A stretch of DNA of 64,000 bases from Ornithodoros turicata (GCF_037126465.1 NC_088204.1:61487771-61551770), one strand, 5' to 3'; shown: positions 12,352 to 23,000, counted from the stretch's first letter. Translations and numbers: made by a program. The notes: a model not told the origin generated them from the letters alone.

Positions 12352-12517
12352 GAAACTTCACCGCATAGCACGCGAAAACGAAAACGAAACGGGAGCACAC
12401 GAAAACGGAGGCGTACGCCTCCCGTTTTCGAACTGCAAATCAGGGCAGATAACGATATCATTCGAGGTGATGGTTGGCCAGTTGCGTGCTATGCGGGGAA
12501 GTTCATTTTTACGAGTG
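12352..12517. mobile_element. CACTCTTAAAAATGA MITE, copy B (truncated)
   Basis: It contains CTTCACCGCATAGCACGC, the central GGCGTACGCCTCCCGTTTTC and the full right arm ending TTTTTACGAGTG. The left terminus is missing. It abuts copy C directly, sharing no spacer. Confidence 0.65.
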
Positions 12518-12766
12518 CACTCTTAAAAATGAACTTCACCACATAGCACGCTCCTAGCCAACCATTGTCTCGAATGATATCGTTATCTGCCCTGATTTGT
12601 TGAAAACACGGGGCGTACGCCTTTTCTGTGACATTTATGAACAGCATAAGTGTCACAGAAATGGCGTACGCCCCCCGTTTTCAACAAATCAGGGCAGATA
12701 ACGATATCATTCGAGATAATGGTTGGCTAGGAGCGTGCTATGCGGTGAAGTTCATTCTTAAGAGTG
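12518..12766. mobile_element. CACTCTTAAAAATGA MITE, copy C
   Basis: Complete copy, CACTCTTAAAAATGAACTTC to TTCATTCTTAAGAGTG. Arms are complementary, including CGTTATCTGCCCTGATTTG and its inverse CAAATCAGGGCAGATAACG. It interrupts the LINE C-terminal region. Confidence 0.8.
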
Positions 12767-13044
12767 TGTAGTTACAAATACCCTTCTAGTATCTCTTCCA
12801 ATAAGCGTTCCATTGGCCTTCCCGACTTCGACCTCCGCAGAGAAGATACGTCCGCCTTTGCCTGTTTTGATAAGTTCTTGGTTGGCGCTCATATTCGACC
12901 TTATTTCCTTTCTCTCGCTTCATAATGTGTAAGCAATGTGTAATTTGTAATGCATAATGTGTTCAGCAAGTAAACATCGCCGTTACAACTCACTCGCAAA
13001 TTATTCTTTTTTTTCTCTCTCTCTCTCTACATTCGAGAAGCGTA

Positions 13045-13268
13045 CACTCTAAAAATAAAACTTCACCGCATTGCAGGCTGTCCGCCCACCATTCGCCACG
13101 AATGATAGGGTTGTCGCTTCTTTTCTTTTTGTGGCAATTTTCATATATCCAAATTGGCACAAAAATGCGTACGCCCCCTCTCTCTTCGAATCAGAAGCGA
13201 TAACCCTATCATTCTTGGCAATGTTTGGCGCACAGCGTGCTATGCGGTGAAGTTGTGTTTTTAGAATG
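13045..13268. mobile_element. diverged member of the same MITE family, copy D
   Basis: The ends CACTCTAAAAATAAAACTTC and the inverted AACTTCACC-type arm ending TTTTTAGAATG are flanked by TA. The inner part differs from copies A-C: it has GAATGATAGGGTTGTCGCTTC and its inverse, and AAATTGGCACAAAAATGCGT. It is therefore a subfamily; a half copy of the same subfamily is seen near 63421. Confidence 0.65.
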
Positions 13269-13590
13269 TACCGTGAAAACCGCCACCCCAAACAGTCTGC
13301 CAGCCCCTTCCCCTCCCCCTGAAAAAATCCTGGTGGCACCCATGACTACAGCCCTGCCGCCAGAACAAACTGCTTTTTTTTTTTTTTAGTACGACGTGGA
13401 TGCGGTGCCGACGATGTACTTGCTTATATACGACTTACACAACGAGAATTAGCCGATGTAGGACATAAACATGGACGACACAAGCGCATATGCCTCCAAC
13501 GGGCTTACTGGTTCAAAGCACCCGTAGGTGCGTGTGCTGGGCACGGACACCGCACTTTGATATTCCTATGGTGGGACTAGTCCCACCATA

Positions 13591-14000
13591 CACTCTTAAA
13601 AATGAACTTCACCGCATAGCACGCTCCTAGCCAACCATCACCTCGAATGATATCGTTATCTGCCCTGATTTGCTGAAAACGGGAGGCGTACGCCTTTTCT
13701 GTGACAATTATGAACAGCATAAGTGTCACAGAAAAGGCGTACGCCTCCCGTTTCCAACAAATCGGGGCAGATAACGATATCATTCGAGGTGATGGTTGGC
13801 TAGTTGCGTGCTATGCGGTGAAGTTCATTTTCCTGGGTTTTCCTCAGACGCTTTCAGACATATGTCGGCACAGTTCCCCTAGAAGTCGGCCCAGGACGCA
13901 CATTTTCCCCAGGGCGTAAGTCGTGACGTTGCCCACATACGTGAGGCCGACAACGGCAAGCCCTTTCAACATCACCACCACCACCATCATTTTTAAGAGT
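13591..14000. mobile_element. CACTCTTAAAAATGA MITE, copy E, split by a SINE
   Basis: The element starts CACTCTTAAAAATGAACTTC after TA, runs as the usual hairpin to TTCATTTT (13831), is interrupted by a SINE fragment (13832-13986), then finishes TTTTAAGAGT at 14000. Without the SINE the copy would be a standard ~240-bp element. Confidence 0.75.
13832..13986 (+). mobile_element. 5'-truncated tRNA-derived SINE in MITE copy E
   Basis: The sequence matches the body of the full SINE at 31341-31590: TTTTCCTCAGACGCTTTCAG, AGTCGGCCCAGGACGCACAT, GTGACGTTGCCCACATACGT, then a (CAC)n tail. It is flanked by TCATTTT on both sides (13825-13831 and 13987-13993), a target duplication made from the MITE terminus. 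The tRNA-like head is missing. Confidence 0.75.
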
Positions 14001-14600
14001 ATAATATCCCTCTTCAATGAACTGTCTCATGCAAACTGTTGCAAATCGAAACTAGCTTTACACTTTTGAGACTCCGGTTAGCCCACACATAGAATCTGCT
14101 CTTTGAAGGGCCGTCACAGTCTTGCTTTTGGGGCAAGGCGTTTCGCCATTCCGTTGTCGTTGATGCCATCACAGGTTCCTTTACCGTGAAAAGCTACAAA
14201 AAAAAAAGTGCCAAGTAGCAGAAATGCAGATATCATCGGCACAGTTGCAAAGGTTGACATCTTCTTTTTGTTTTTCCACTGTGACGCTCTCCCACCGGGG
14301 ACAAAAAAGTAGTTTGGCGACATCGGGTAGGATTGACATGATCTCACTTATAACGTTATAAGTGAAATCGAGCCAGTCCTGCCTAGTCCACCAACAGCGC
14401 AGAAGGGAGGCAGAAGGGAGCCTGTCCTTCATATTTGAAGAAGGGCCCCTTGATAACGCGATCCGCCCCTGGCTGGGACGTGTCTTTGAACGCGCGGCCG
14501 ATAACAAGGTCGTCGGGGAAGTACTGCTTGCGATGCTGTTCCGGGAAGATCTTTTCTTAGATCTTTCATTCCGTATTCATTTGTTTGTACCCTAATCCAG

Positions 14601-14647
14601 GTTGAACATCATTGAGCAGCGTGGCGGGTATCTACAGGACTACGCAG
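14601..14647 (+). CDS. M12B metalloprotease, short linker exon
   Basis: A 47-bp exon between the acceptor AATCCAG and the donor GCAG|GTGAGC. Its phases (one base to complete the Gly codon at the left, one base at the right) join the exon ending 6219 to the exon starting 14706 without a stop. The encoded stretch (LNIIEQRGG..YAG) occupies the loop between the 'LVTG' strand and the 'AYVGGICT' segment of reprolysins. The exon is too short to recognise alone; its phase fit is the main support. Confidence 0.65.
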
Positions 14648-14705
14648 GTGAGCGTTCCGAACATTCCGCGGCCACCCAAACAAGTCAACATATGTATATA
14701 CGCAG

Positions 14706-14814
14706 GTTTCGCTTACGTCGGAGGCATCTGCACGGACGCTCGTGTTGGTATAGGAGAAGATATTCCAAAGACTTGGTACCACGTTCGAACTGTAGCACAC
14801 GAAGTTGGTCACCT
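14706..14814 (+). CDS. M12B metalloprotease, exon with first zinc ligands (HEVGH)
   Basis: A 109-bp exon between the acceptor ATACGCAG and the donor CACCT|GTAGGT. It encodes the reprolysin signature FAYVGGICTDARVGIGED followed by TVAHEVGHL. The two His of HEVGH and the catalytic Glu are present; the third zinc His comes from the next exon (GCPHD). The 'GGxC' cysteine is the one that usually pairs within the catalytic domain. The product is a secreted zinc endopeptidase by family. The intron after codon 'HL' is 67 bp, in phase 2. Confidence 0.9.
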
Positions 14815-14881
14815 GTAGGTTGAAGACCCTCACCAGTCGGATTAAGCAAATTGAGCTAACACCGTGTAAATATTTGCACAG

Positions 14882-15049
14882 ACTAGGCTGTCCCCATGAT
14901 GGTGATCATGCCCCGAGCGTATTGCATCACTATAGTGGATCAACGCGGTGCCCGTGGAGTGACGGATACATCATGAGCTACATCCAGAATTCCCGCAAGG
15001 AGTTCAGGTTCTCTTCGTGCTGCAACGACATGATCAGATATCTTATCCA
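14882..15049 (+). CDS. M12B metalloprotease, exon with third zinc ligand and Met-turn
   Basis: A 168-bp exon after the acceptor TTTGCACAG, ended by the donor CCA|GTATGT. It supplies LGCPHDGD, completing HExxHxLGxxHD, and then CPWSDGYIMSY, in which 'IMSY' is the Met-turn expected of metzincins. It ends with FRFSSCCNDMIRYLI, the usual helix before the C-terminal catalytic subdomain. All catalytic residues of this class are therefore present across this exon and the one before it. Phase 2 at both sides. Confidence 0.9.
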
Positions 15050-15208
15050 GTATGTATAAAATAGTCTACAAGAAAAACTGCGTCCATATCGAGACAGAAA
15101 TAAAAGTTTAATACGTGGATGTAGGCGAGGTACTAGGCTTACGGTGCTAGGTATCGTAAACATATAGAAGGTACTTTGCTTAGGATAATGTTAGAACTTT
15201 TCTCGTAG

Positions 15209-15356
15209 CTTTCGAGGCCGCACATGCATGTTGACCAATGACGCCCACATCACGTACAACAAACAGAAATACCTCCCCGGCAAGTATTTGGGTGCCGATG
15301 AGCAGTGCCAGAAGTTCCTGGGATACATACTGAAAAAGACCTACAGTTTAAAAGAT
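15209..15356 (+). CDS. M12B metalloprotease, C-terminal catalytic-subdomain exon
   Basis: A 148-bp exon after TTTTCTCGTAG, ended by the donor GAT|GTAAGT. It encodes CMLTNDAH, KYLPGKYLGADEQCQKFLGY and KKTYSLKD. The 'LPG..LGADEQC' phrase is characteristic of the region after the Met-turn in tick reprolysins. The exon ends in phase 0. A downstream stretch at 15451-15495 has a good acceptor (CACGCTGCAG) and an encoded 'CAFIEAPDIYRG', but reading it from this exon in phase gives a stop after five codons; it may be unrelated or decayed. Confidence 0.8.
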
Positions 15357-16205
15357 GTAAGTAATGGGTCAGAGCACAGTATAAAGACTTGAAAGAAAGA
15401 GGTCCTGTCAAGAATAGATAACTGTCCACTAAATATGTTTCACGCTGCAGACAATGTGCCTTCATTGAAGCGCCGGACATATACAGAGGTCGTGACATCG
15501 CTGTACAGGGTGCATAATGGCCATACGAATTTTATTTCTTCGTTAACCTTTTATCTAAACAAGACACACCATGTTTTGGACATTTTCTGTGGTCAGCTAA
15601 CTGTACTAATTGAACCATCAGTAACGCGCTAAAGACGTCCATCCGAATCAAAACAGCATGGAAATCATGCTGCTTTGAAATCAGGCTCAGGAAGAACAAA
15701 CTTAACGCAGGCCACTCGCCCACAATGCCACTCTGAATATCAACGGCTTTCGTTCGAACGGACGGGTGCCAAACCGCATGCTCCGATGCAAACATAAATT
15801 GTGGTTTCTCTTGCACACAGGAAACAGTCTTACAGGTCAGCTCCGGGGATACCTGTAACGATATTCTGGAAGTCGATATCGAGCTGTGTCTGAAACCACC
15901 CTTTATTTCCAGAAGACGGCCCCATATTTTAAGTAATCGTAAATTAACCATTCCGAAACAAACATGGGGGCCGTCATTTTTATGACGGCAGTCGTTCGCG
16001 CTGACGTAAGTGATATCAGTGTTCTTTCAAAGCATCCCTCCCTCTCTGCGGAGCATACTGGAATGTAGACTGGTGATGGTGGAAAGGGAGCGTCCGCAGT
16101 ATTGACGTAGCCTTCTTGATTGCAGTGTTTTCTATCATTATTATTATAATTATTTGTGTGATGGTTTGCTCATGCCAGAATACGTTATTGATATCACCTG
16201 TGCAG

Positions 16206-16355
16206 TTACGATTCGTGCAATTATGTTTTCGCGTTGCCGGCCTGCGGCTAACTGGCGAAGAACACCGTGAATGTCACGGATTGTCAACACAGCTGTGCTG
16301 CACCTATACATACGAAAAAGATATTTTTGTTGGAATTGTAGTTGTCTTGGATAAA
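16206..16355 (+). CDS. possible Cys-rich exon of the metalloprotease
   Basis: An open 150-bp stretch between a good acceptor (ATATCACCTGTGCAG) and the donor AAA|GTAAGT, phase 0 at both ends. It therefore continues directly from the exon ending 15356. It encodes ECHGLSTQLCCTYTYEKD, a 'C...CC' arrangement like the Cys-rich region after the tick reprolysin catalytic domain. The first third reads less like the family, so a later start is possible. Support is from phase, splice signals and Cys spacing only. Confidence 0.4.
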
Positions 16356-16394
16356 GTAAGTTGATTGGTTGCTTAATTGCAAGACGTCACCTTC

Positions 16395-16477
16395 GTAGTA
16401 GCGTCAGTCGTGACGTTGCCCACCTCTGTGAGGCCGACAACGGCGAATCGTTTCACCCCCACCACCCCCACCACCGT
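16395..16477 (+). mobile_element. SINE fragment
   Basis: GCGTCAGTCGTGACGTTGCC, TGAGGCCGACAACGGCGAAT and a (CCACCC)n-like tail match the 3' part of the tRNA-derived SINE at 31341-31590. Only the last ~80 bp of the element is present. It lies just past the possible Cys-rich exon. Confidence 0.7.
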
Positions 16478-18694
16478 ATAGTATCGTTACGGGTCACCAC
16501 CGCTGCATCACTTCATCCTTTGCGCACATCTTGGACTTTCCACGAATAGTAATTACGTTTCTTTAAGGGAATTACAAGCGTGTGAACGAGTTGTATTTGG
16601 CAATGCCATGGCATCGTATGCACATTGTAGGTACGTACGTAAGAATTAGGCATGAATGACAACTTTAGCGGCAGATTCCTCGTGAACGTATCTGCCGATA
16701 TTATACACTGTCGAGAGAGCAAGCACCAGACACAAGAACAAGCAAGATACTTACGTGAGGGCATACATAGCTTAGGGGAGCTTAAGAGCAGGACGAAAAC
16801 AAAGAAAGGATAAAAAAAATAACGACGTAATAAACTGCACTGTACAATTACACAATGAAAGTGTGATTATCCGAGATATCTTTGCACCTCACTTCCGCTG
16901 GTTTACAAGACCAATGCCGCCAGGCGACAACACATTATTCAACCACTAAAAAGAAGAATGCACACATGATCTGGCTACATCATTATTACTTCTGAATCTG
17001 GCTGTTGGTTTCTGCAGCCAGGTTACTTTTAGTATCAATGCACATTTCCACACATTCCCCAGATACTGCAATTTTGCACGTAACATTCTCCAGACCATAA
17101 TTTTATTGCATACACTGAACTAACGTAGAAGTACAGAGGCACCATAGAACAACCTGGCTGACCTGCATAATGCTCACCGCGTGTGAACAAGTATACACTG
17201 CAAGATGGACAAAACCCTGGTGCAGCTGAGGTGTTCTGTGGCCAGTCTTACGGACAAAATGAGGTCATTCCCGTCAGTGAGAGTGCCGGGTTGCAACACC
17301 ATCACCCCACATAAACGTAAAAGAAGCTTCTTTGTACCAATGTGTGTTTTTACAACCAAGAACAGGACTGTAAAAAATGGGCACCGTGAATACCGAAACT
17401 CAAGCAGTTCTGACGTCACTGCCCTTATTGCTACCAATGGGATTGCCTGTGGCTCTGAGGTATGTGATATCTACGCTTTAGTCGAGCATCTGTTCGAGGG
17501 CATGTATTTCGCGAAGTATGACATGTAAAAAACTATATATTTTTTCATCAGAATGCTGTGGAATAAGTGCACCCATGATGTAGCGAACCACATCTATGGT
17601 AGCGTCCCAGTCCCTTTAATCTTTCCCTGACAGCTCATATAGGTCAAATAGCTAAAGAACCTGGAGTACAGTTTATCTTGTGCACAGAAAACACGTGTTT
17701 ATTTCCCAATCGCTACGCTTCTACAGAAGCCACCAATCCATGGCGAATGAGACACCGAAAACCGGGAATCCCAGGGATGATACTGTTTGTACACATTCAC
17801 TGAAGCCCTTCTGTTGTCCACTTGCAGTTAATGCTTTGCAGAGTTGTCAGTGTTTTAGTGACTCATTAACTGTATCTCTTGCGGTGAGCCTATAGTGTAG
17901 CCTCTTCCTTCTGCTCAGGGTCTCATGAACAGCCACCATTCACACCCATGTAGCACATGATGAGATAATAGTCGTCTAAACCAGGGATAAGTTCAGATTT
18001 TAGGGCTAGGCATAAAGGTAGACGTCTACTAGTCCCCTAGGGGGTCAGATGTTTAGTGAATGTCTGCATCACGATGTTTACTAGACCTCTACTGGGTTAG
18101 ATGTTTAGTAGACATCTCAATTTTGAAGTCTACTAGACGTCTACAGTTTTAGATGTTATTTGGACACGTACACAAAAAGGTACACGAGACACCACCGAGA
18201 CGTTCCACGCTAAAAACCTCCTTTTCGCGTCGTATAGCAAGCTAATATGAATTGCAGACCGTACTTAAACACACACAAATAACAAACAATGTCATGATTT
18301 TTCTTTTCACTTGTGCGAGGGGGGGGGGGGATATGTAGAGTTACAATACGCAAAGAGGTTGCAAGGTTGGTGGCAGCTACGAGAACCTGCTACTCCGCAT
18401 TCGTTAGCGGAGTCTGCAGGCAGTACACGCTGAAATACGTGCGTCACTTGGACACTGGAAGTCCCAGTCAAATAGTGACAGTCAACGTCGAGACGCAGTC
18501 AAAGCCTAGAAACCCAACCTGTTGTCTGTCAGGAATCGTAGCAGGGCGTCTGCCGCAAAGTGGCTTCACTTGCTGGACTGTTCCAGGGCCCTAGAAGAAC
18601 TTTCAAATACTTCCGTATACGGGTACCATTTCTTACTTGGAATTAGCCTTGAAATTCGTCTACTCTGTCTGTATAACTTTATCTGCCTCCTACA
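16478..18694. other. no recognisable gene
   Basis: I see no supportable gene or complete repeat. A 107-codon frame at 17205-17528 ends its plausible part with 'NGIACGSE' before a GTATGT donor, which could be a Cys-rich metalloprotease exon, but the reading frame does not connect in phase to the exon ending 16355. At 18000-18160 the words TAGACGTCTAC and GATGTTTAGT recur in both orientations, forming a small cluster of palindromic words. Confidence 0.4.
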
Positions 18695-19041
18695 CACTCT
18701 TAAAAATGATGGTGGTGGTGGTGGTGGTGATGGCGATAGGGCTTGCCGTTGTCGGCCTCACGTATGTGGGCAACGTCACTTTTAAATGAACTTGAAATGA
18801 AAAATGAACTTCACCGCATAGCACGCTCCTAGCCAATCATCACCTCGAATGATATCGTTATCTGCCCTAATTTGTTGAAAACGGGGGGCGTACGCCTTTT
18901 TTGTGATAAATTATGAAGAGCATAAGTGTCACAAAAAGGCGTACGCCTCCCGTTTTCAACAAATCAGGACAGATAACGATATCATTCGAGGTGATGGTTG
19001 GCTAGGAGCGTGCTATGCGGTGAAGTTCATTTTTAAGAGTG
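18695..19041. mobile_element. CACTCTTAAAAATGA MITE, copy F, split by a SINE
   Basis: CACTCTTAAAAATGA at the left is interrupted at 18710 by an inverted SINE fragment. The MITE resumes as AAAAATGAACTTCACCGC at 18800 and ends TTTTTAAGAGTG at 19041, followed by TA. The arms are otherwise a standard hairpin with GGCGTACGCCTTTT centres. Confidence 0.75.
18710..18799 (-). mobile_element. SINE fragment in MITE copy F
   Basis: (GGT)n then GGGCTTGCCGTTGTCGGCCT and ACGTATGTGGGCAACGTCAC is the reverse complement of the SINE 3' end and tail. AAAAATGA flanks it on both sides (18702-18709 and 18800-18807), the same MITE word used as the target in copy E. About 16 bp of extra sequence follows the SINE body before the second copy of the duplication. 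Confidence 0.7.
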
Positions 19042-20944
19042 TAGCTACTGCACTGTTCCTACGGGAGAGGGAGTCAGCAGACAAGCTCGATTTCTTGCAG
19101 AACTCCCCCCGCCCCTATCCCGTGCTTGGGATCTGAGATAAACCTCTTCCATCACGGAGCTCGGAAAGGTGACGCGTAATAACTGTAGAAGAAACATTAC
19201 CCTTTTTAAAGAAAGCAAGTGGTTGAGGTAGCATGCATAAGTATACGCATAAGAGTGTGTTTTCACAGAAGCGAAGTACCTGTAACAGAAGTGGAGACGA
19301 AGGAGACCTTTTGGGGCAACATAATTAGCTTCTCGTCAGCCGTTTTTGTGCTCTCCCGTTTTTCGACTATAAACAGTGAGTACCAAAGCACAGATGATGA
19401 TAGCAGAAAAAAGACAGAAAAAAAAAACATTTGCTGCGTGTTACTCGGGCACATCCACATCTTTCAATGCACTAGTACCATCTAAAAGTGGCCACAAGAC
19501 TACGCCATCAATGATAGATAGTAGTGTAGCTTCACTGCAAGTGAAATTACAAACGTCAATGGTTCCTTTCAAATTAGCCACCCACCGCAGCAAACCTTTC
19601 TCCTACAGCTAGAGCGATCCGAGCTTCGAGAAAACACAAAGAAAAGGAGGACACATCTCTGGTTTACCCTCTCCCCCTCTCTTTCGACTAGCGCCACGTA
19701 ACTTCTGACCCATGTGACCTCCTCCTTTTGAATTTGCAATCGTTACACAAGCCATAACACAAGCTTTCCGCGCTGTGTGCCACGTGCCACATCGTCCGTC
19801 TTGCAAAATAGTTCGCGTGATTTCAAATGTTTGTGAGCAATTCGTCCATGGTACAGCTGCCGTAACTTTATACTGTAGCTCTTACTTCAAGATATTGTTT
19901 TTGCAATCCCTGCAACATTGCACTGCATGTACGTGACAGCGTTTCAGCCAGTCGCCGGCGGCTTAATCTGTCCGTTATGGAACGATGGAACGTCGATGTG
20001 TGAGGTTCGTTTGGGTGTGGGTTCCAAATCTGAAGCGGTTCCTGGGTTCGTCTACAGGATTTCAGCCGTCTATGAGGTATGTAGACGATATATCGTATAC
20101 GCTTTCGTGAGTGCCAGGCATTTCCGTTCTTTTTGTGGTTTTACCTCTACTTGCAGGCATTGTGAGCGCTGATAGGGAAATCGCAAGATGCAATGCAGTG
20201 AGTGTGTTACTAACCGCTCTCTGTGCAAGCGGTATGTTACATATTTTGATGACTCCTTCACACTGACATGCAGTTGTAGCAGTGTGTTTTGAATTTATCT
20301 TTCTTGCAGGTTTAAGTTCGTACGAAGCGGCAAGCAACGGATCGAGTCGTCGCAAGTTGGTGATGAAGCTCGATCTCGCCGACGTTGGAGCAAGACAGGC
20401 AAACTGGACGGGAAATCACGACAGAAGTGCGAGAAGATGCAAAGCGCGTTGGTGGAGTAACATGGTAACCAACACGAAGAAACAAGGACGAACAGAAATC
20501 CCTAGTCCCCAAATCTACGAAAAGACAGAAGAATACCATCGCCGAGGAGCTGGCTGCTTGAAGAAAATTTTTAGTCGTCGCTGTTCGTTGGTCGGACATT
20601 GCGGATACCTGCCCCATGAGTTTAAACTTTGTTGATTACGGCGTGTGTGTTGATGATGAACGTTACGCATTCAAGGACATGTAAGGTGCAGATTCAAGTT
20701 TGTGTTGCTATTCTTTACTGTTCCTTATGGTTTCTTGCGAGCGATCCCCATCTCGATGGTGAATGCTCACACTTCTTTAAGGTATGTAAATAACAGCTGT
20801 GTAATTTGAGGCTGCTTTAATATTGCTAGTAATTTGAGGGGAGCGCAACAGGCGCTGGATGAGTGAAGTGTTCAATGAGTGAAATTGAAATGATGTTCCG
20901 ATGTCACAGAGCAGGTTCCAAATTACAGACTGATGTTTACATGA
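19042..20944. other. no recognisable gene
   Basis: I see no feature I can name. A 117-codon frame at 20282-20635 follows a plausible acceptor (TTTCTTGCAG) but has low-complexity basic content and no family resemblance. A short phrase near 19975 ('NDGTSMCE') superficially resembles the 'DGTPC' motif of reprolysin Cys-rich domains but lacks a good donor. Confidence 0.35.
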
Positions 20945-21388
20945 GGGTCATTCTACGCCAAATTATCCAAGGCCCTGCTCGACCACCCCTCAGTTCTTAA
21001 GAAAAAAACATACTCCGGTCTGCCAATAGGCATTTGCCGAAGTTTAGCTAAAAATATTGAACTGCTCTGCAGCTACGACGTCTAAAAATTTAGGCACTTG
21101 AGCAAAGAAATCGCCTTTGGCACATTGCTCGGGCCACGCCGTGTCATCCTGTGCCACGAAAACCTGTCCACGTGGATAAGTCCGCCCTCTCGGCTTCTTC
21201 CTTCGCATTGTGGTTTTCGTCTTTTGTGTAAATTTTGACCCCTCGGAACTGAAGAGCGGTTCAATATTTTTCAGCAACTCTTTGGCAAATGCTTATTAGT
21301 TGGACGTATTATGTATGGTATCGTTTCTTAAAAAACGAACTGAGAGGTGTCGAGCAGGACCTTTATATCATTTGGCGTGGAATGACCC
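20945..21388. mobile_element. inverted-repeat element with GGGTCATTC ends
   Basis: The left end GGGTCATTCTACGCCAAAT is matched at the right by ATTTGGCGTGGAATGACCC. The complementarity continues through CCTGCTCGAC and the CTCAGTTC word for about 70 bp with mismatches. No transposase is encoded. The target duplication is unclear. Confidence 0.65.
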
Positions 21389-21438
21389 ATCAGGATTCCC
21401 TGGTGTCGTTTTTTGACAGGGTTACGTTACGTCAGTCG

Positions 21439-21482
21439 AATATTTGTCAGCTGAACATAACAATGTTCAGCTGACAAATATT
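21439..21482. repeat. perfect 20-bp stem hairpin
   Basis: AATATTTGTCAGCTGAACAT at 21439-21458 and its exact complement at 21463-21482 are separated by a 4-base loop (AACA). It sits exactly at the 5' edge of the non-LTR fragment that starts about 21483, so it may have formed during 5'-truncated, snap-back integration. Confidence 0.7.
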
Positions 21483-21913
21483 GGACTGTGGTGTTATGAA
21501 CATCATAGCATTACAATATGGTTCTGTATGTCACTTGTATAGGCTGGGCCACAGCAACACGGCGCTGTGTACAACTTGTGGTGTCCCGGCAGCAATCCGA
21601 CACATTTTAGAAGACTGCAGCCAGTACGTATGCGAGCGACGGGCCTTTAAATGTCAACTTGAAATGCTCGATCAGAGGCCATTCAACATCTGCAAAGTTC
21701 TCGGCCCATGGAGTAACCCTGGACATCAGTGCCGTGCACTTGGCGCTTTCCTTTCCTTTCTGAGGGCCACCGGCCTCCTTCACGAACTGTAGGGATTTCC
21801 TTCCCTCGTCATCCTCTCATATGAACCTCTTTGGAATGGGGTAGGGTCCTGCACTCAACGCAGGGAAACATCCCACATCATCATCATCCATTCATCTATG
21901 TTGTTGTTGTTGT
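21483..21913 (+). pseudogene. 3' end of an I-superfamily-type non-LTR retrotransposon
   Basis: A 5'-truncated copy. It encodes the C-terminal zinc motif of RNase H-bearing LINEs: LCTTCGVPAAIRHILEDCSQY followed by the terminal 'FLSFLRATGLLHEL' and a stop at 21790-21792. The 3' untranslated part ends in a (TTG)n tail at 21899-21913. The same family is seen inverted at 36050-37300 and in fragments at 25437-25600 and 31603-32310. Confidence 0.75.
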
Positions 21914-23000
21914 AAAGTATTATACCACGGACATGCTTCCAAAAGGTAGGCTTTCGACAGCTCTTTTGGACGCTCTGTATATATTGAAATTTGTTCGTTA
22001 ATTGTTTTAACTCGATATTTTGCGTTTGAGTACTTACAGAATCAGCCTACGGGAGTTGAAAATGTGTCATCAGGGGACGTAAGTTACTGGAGTTCAATAT
22101 TTCAGTGCTAAATCTAGAAGTTCAACAATATGTATTGTGATATTACTAGTCCCTGTCTAGCCCTTGATAAGCGCCTGTACCATTACTCTCTTGTCACAGT
22201 CCCGCGCAAACGCGGAGTGCATACTGTAGTCACTTTTTCAGTGTTGTAATAGCTTCAAATAAATATTTGTCAAAATGTGCTTCTTGTGTGAGCTACTGTG
22301 TTACTTTCACAGGCATAGCACACACTTCTGAAACAGTACACACACAGAGAGAGAAGCTTTCAGGTGTGGTCTAAGTAAAGGCTAATGAAGGTATAATCCT
22401 AGACATTATGGCTACTACAGGGCTAGTACAGGGCTAGAAGTCGCCTTAGTCTGGTATATAAAAAGTCTAAAGTTCGCCTGTGGCAAGACGTTGGCTGTCT
22501 AGGGTTAGACGTCTAGGTGCCGTAACGTTAGCTACGCTTGATGAACTCCTCTAGACATTAGGGCTATTAGGAGACGTACACTAGCCATGCCACTTTTCTA
22601 AATTTATCCGTCCATTAGACATTTACTATCCAACCTTTGGCACATGGGCAGAGATTGAGCACAACGACAATAAGCTCCTGGACACGACATTGCATCACAT
22701 CAAAGCTAGCCTTATTCGAATGCCTAAAACAGACAGAACTGGACTGCGCAGTAAAGGAACAATGCAATTTTATATTTCAGTAGTTTTCCCGCATGCATTC
22801 CTCATGTGCAGATAAAATATGTGGCACACAGATAAGGTGGAAGTGGTGCTCTGATATCTTAGACACATGACCGAGAAACAACACTGAACATTGAACATCC
22901 AGGCAAGGAAACTTGTCATCAGCCCCATCTCATCATTGTCTCTTTATGTGTGTGCATTGTAGTGCACACAATGACGGGATGTTCTTCAGAAGGCGAGGTA
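21914..23000. other. no recognisable gene
   Basis: Nothing I can assign. 22370-22600 holds repeated TCTAGAC / TAGACGTCT-type words comparable to those at 18000-18160. Confidence 0.35.

Larger units (their letters stand above)
10950..12930 (+). pseudogene. broken non-LTR retrotransposon reverse transcriptase
   Basis: Fragments in several frames read like a CR1/L2/Jockey-type reverse transcriptase: 'FLDFRKAFDS' near 11010, 'SGVPQGSVLGPLLF' near 11170-11210, 'FADDCVLYR' (catalytic DD) near 11660-11700, 'YKYLGLHLTS' near 12120, and 'IRTTLEYSCGIWS' near 12270-12310. These follow the family order, but the frame is lost repeatedly. The element is split by at least four insertions: 11243-11643, 11833-12066, 12352-12517 and 12518-12766. 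C-terminal remnants continue to about 12930. It is an inactive LINE relic lying in a host intron. Confidence 0.75.
6220..14600 (+). other. long repeat-filled intron of the metalloprotease gene
   Basis: The 8.4-kb intron between the exons ending 6219 and starting 14601 is bounded by GTAAGT and a pyrimidine-poor but usable acceptor (CCCTAATCCAG). It contains no host exon that I can recognise. It holds the foldback element, the CCAAT-rich relic, a broken non-LTR element and MITE copies listed separately. 6220-6985, 7186-7777 and 14001-14600 show nothing else that I can identify. Confidence 0.55.

Noticed and set aside
14114..14260. 48-residue minus-strand frame starting MSTFATVPMISAFLLLG, which looks like a signal peptide
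   Set aside because: A chance hydrophobic stretch from a T/A-rich run is more likely; no partner exon or conservation is visible.
15451..15632. Metalloprotease exon encoding CAFIEAPDIYRG
   Set aside because: The acceptor is good, but the phase from the exon ending 15356 leads to a stop within six codons; not listed as a coding exon.
17205..17528. 107-codon frame ending its plausible part with NGIACGSE before a GTATGT donor
   Set aside because: It resembles a Cys-rich reprolysin exon but cannot be joined in phase to the exon ending at 16355, and its 5' part has no resemblance.
20282..20635. 117-codon frame following a good acceptor
   Set aside because: Low-complexity basic composition, no family resemblance and no partner exon.
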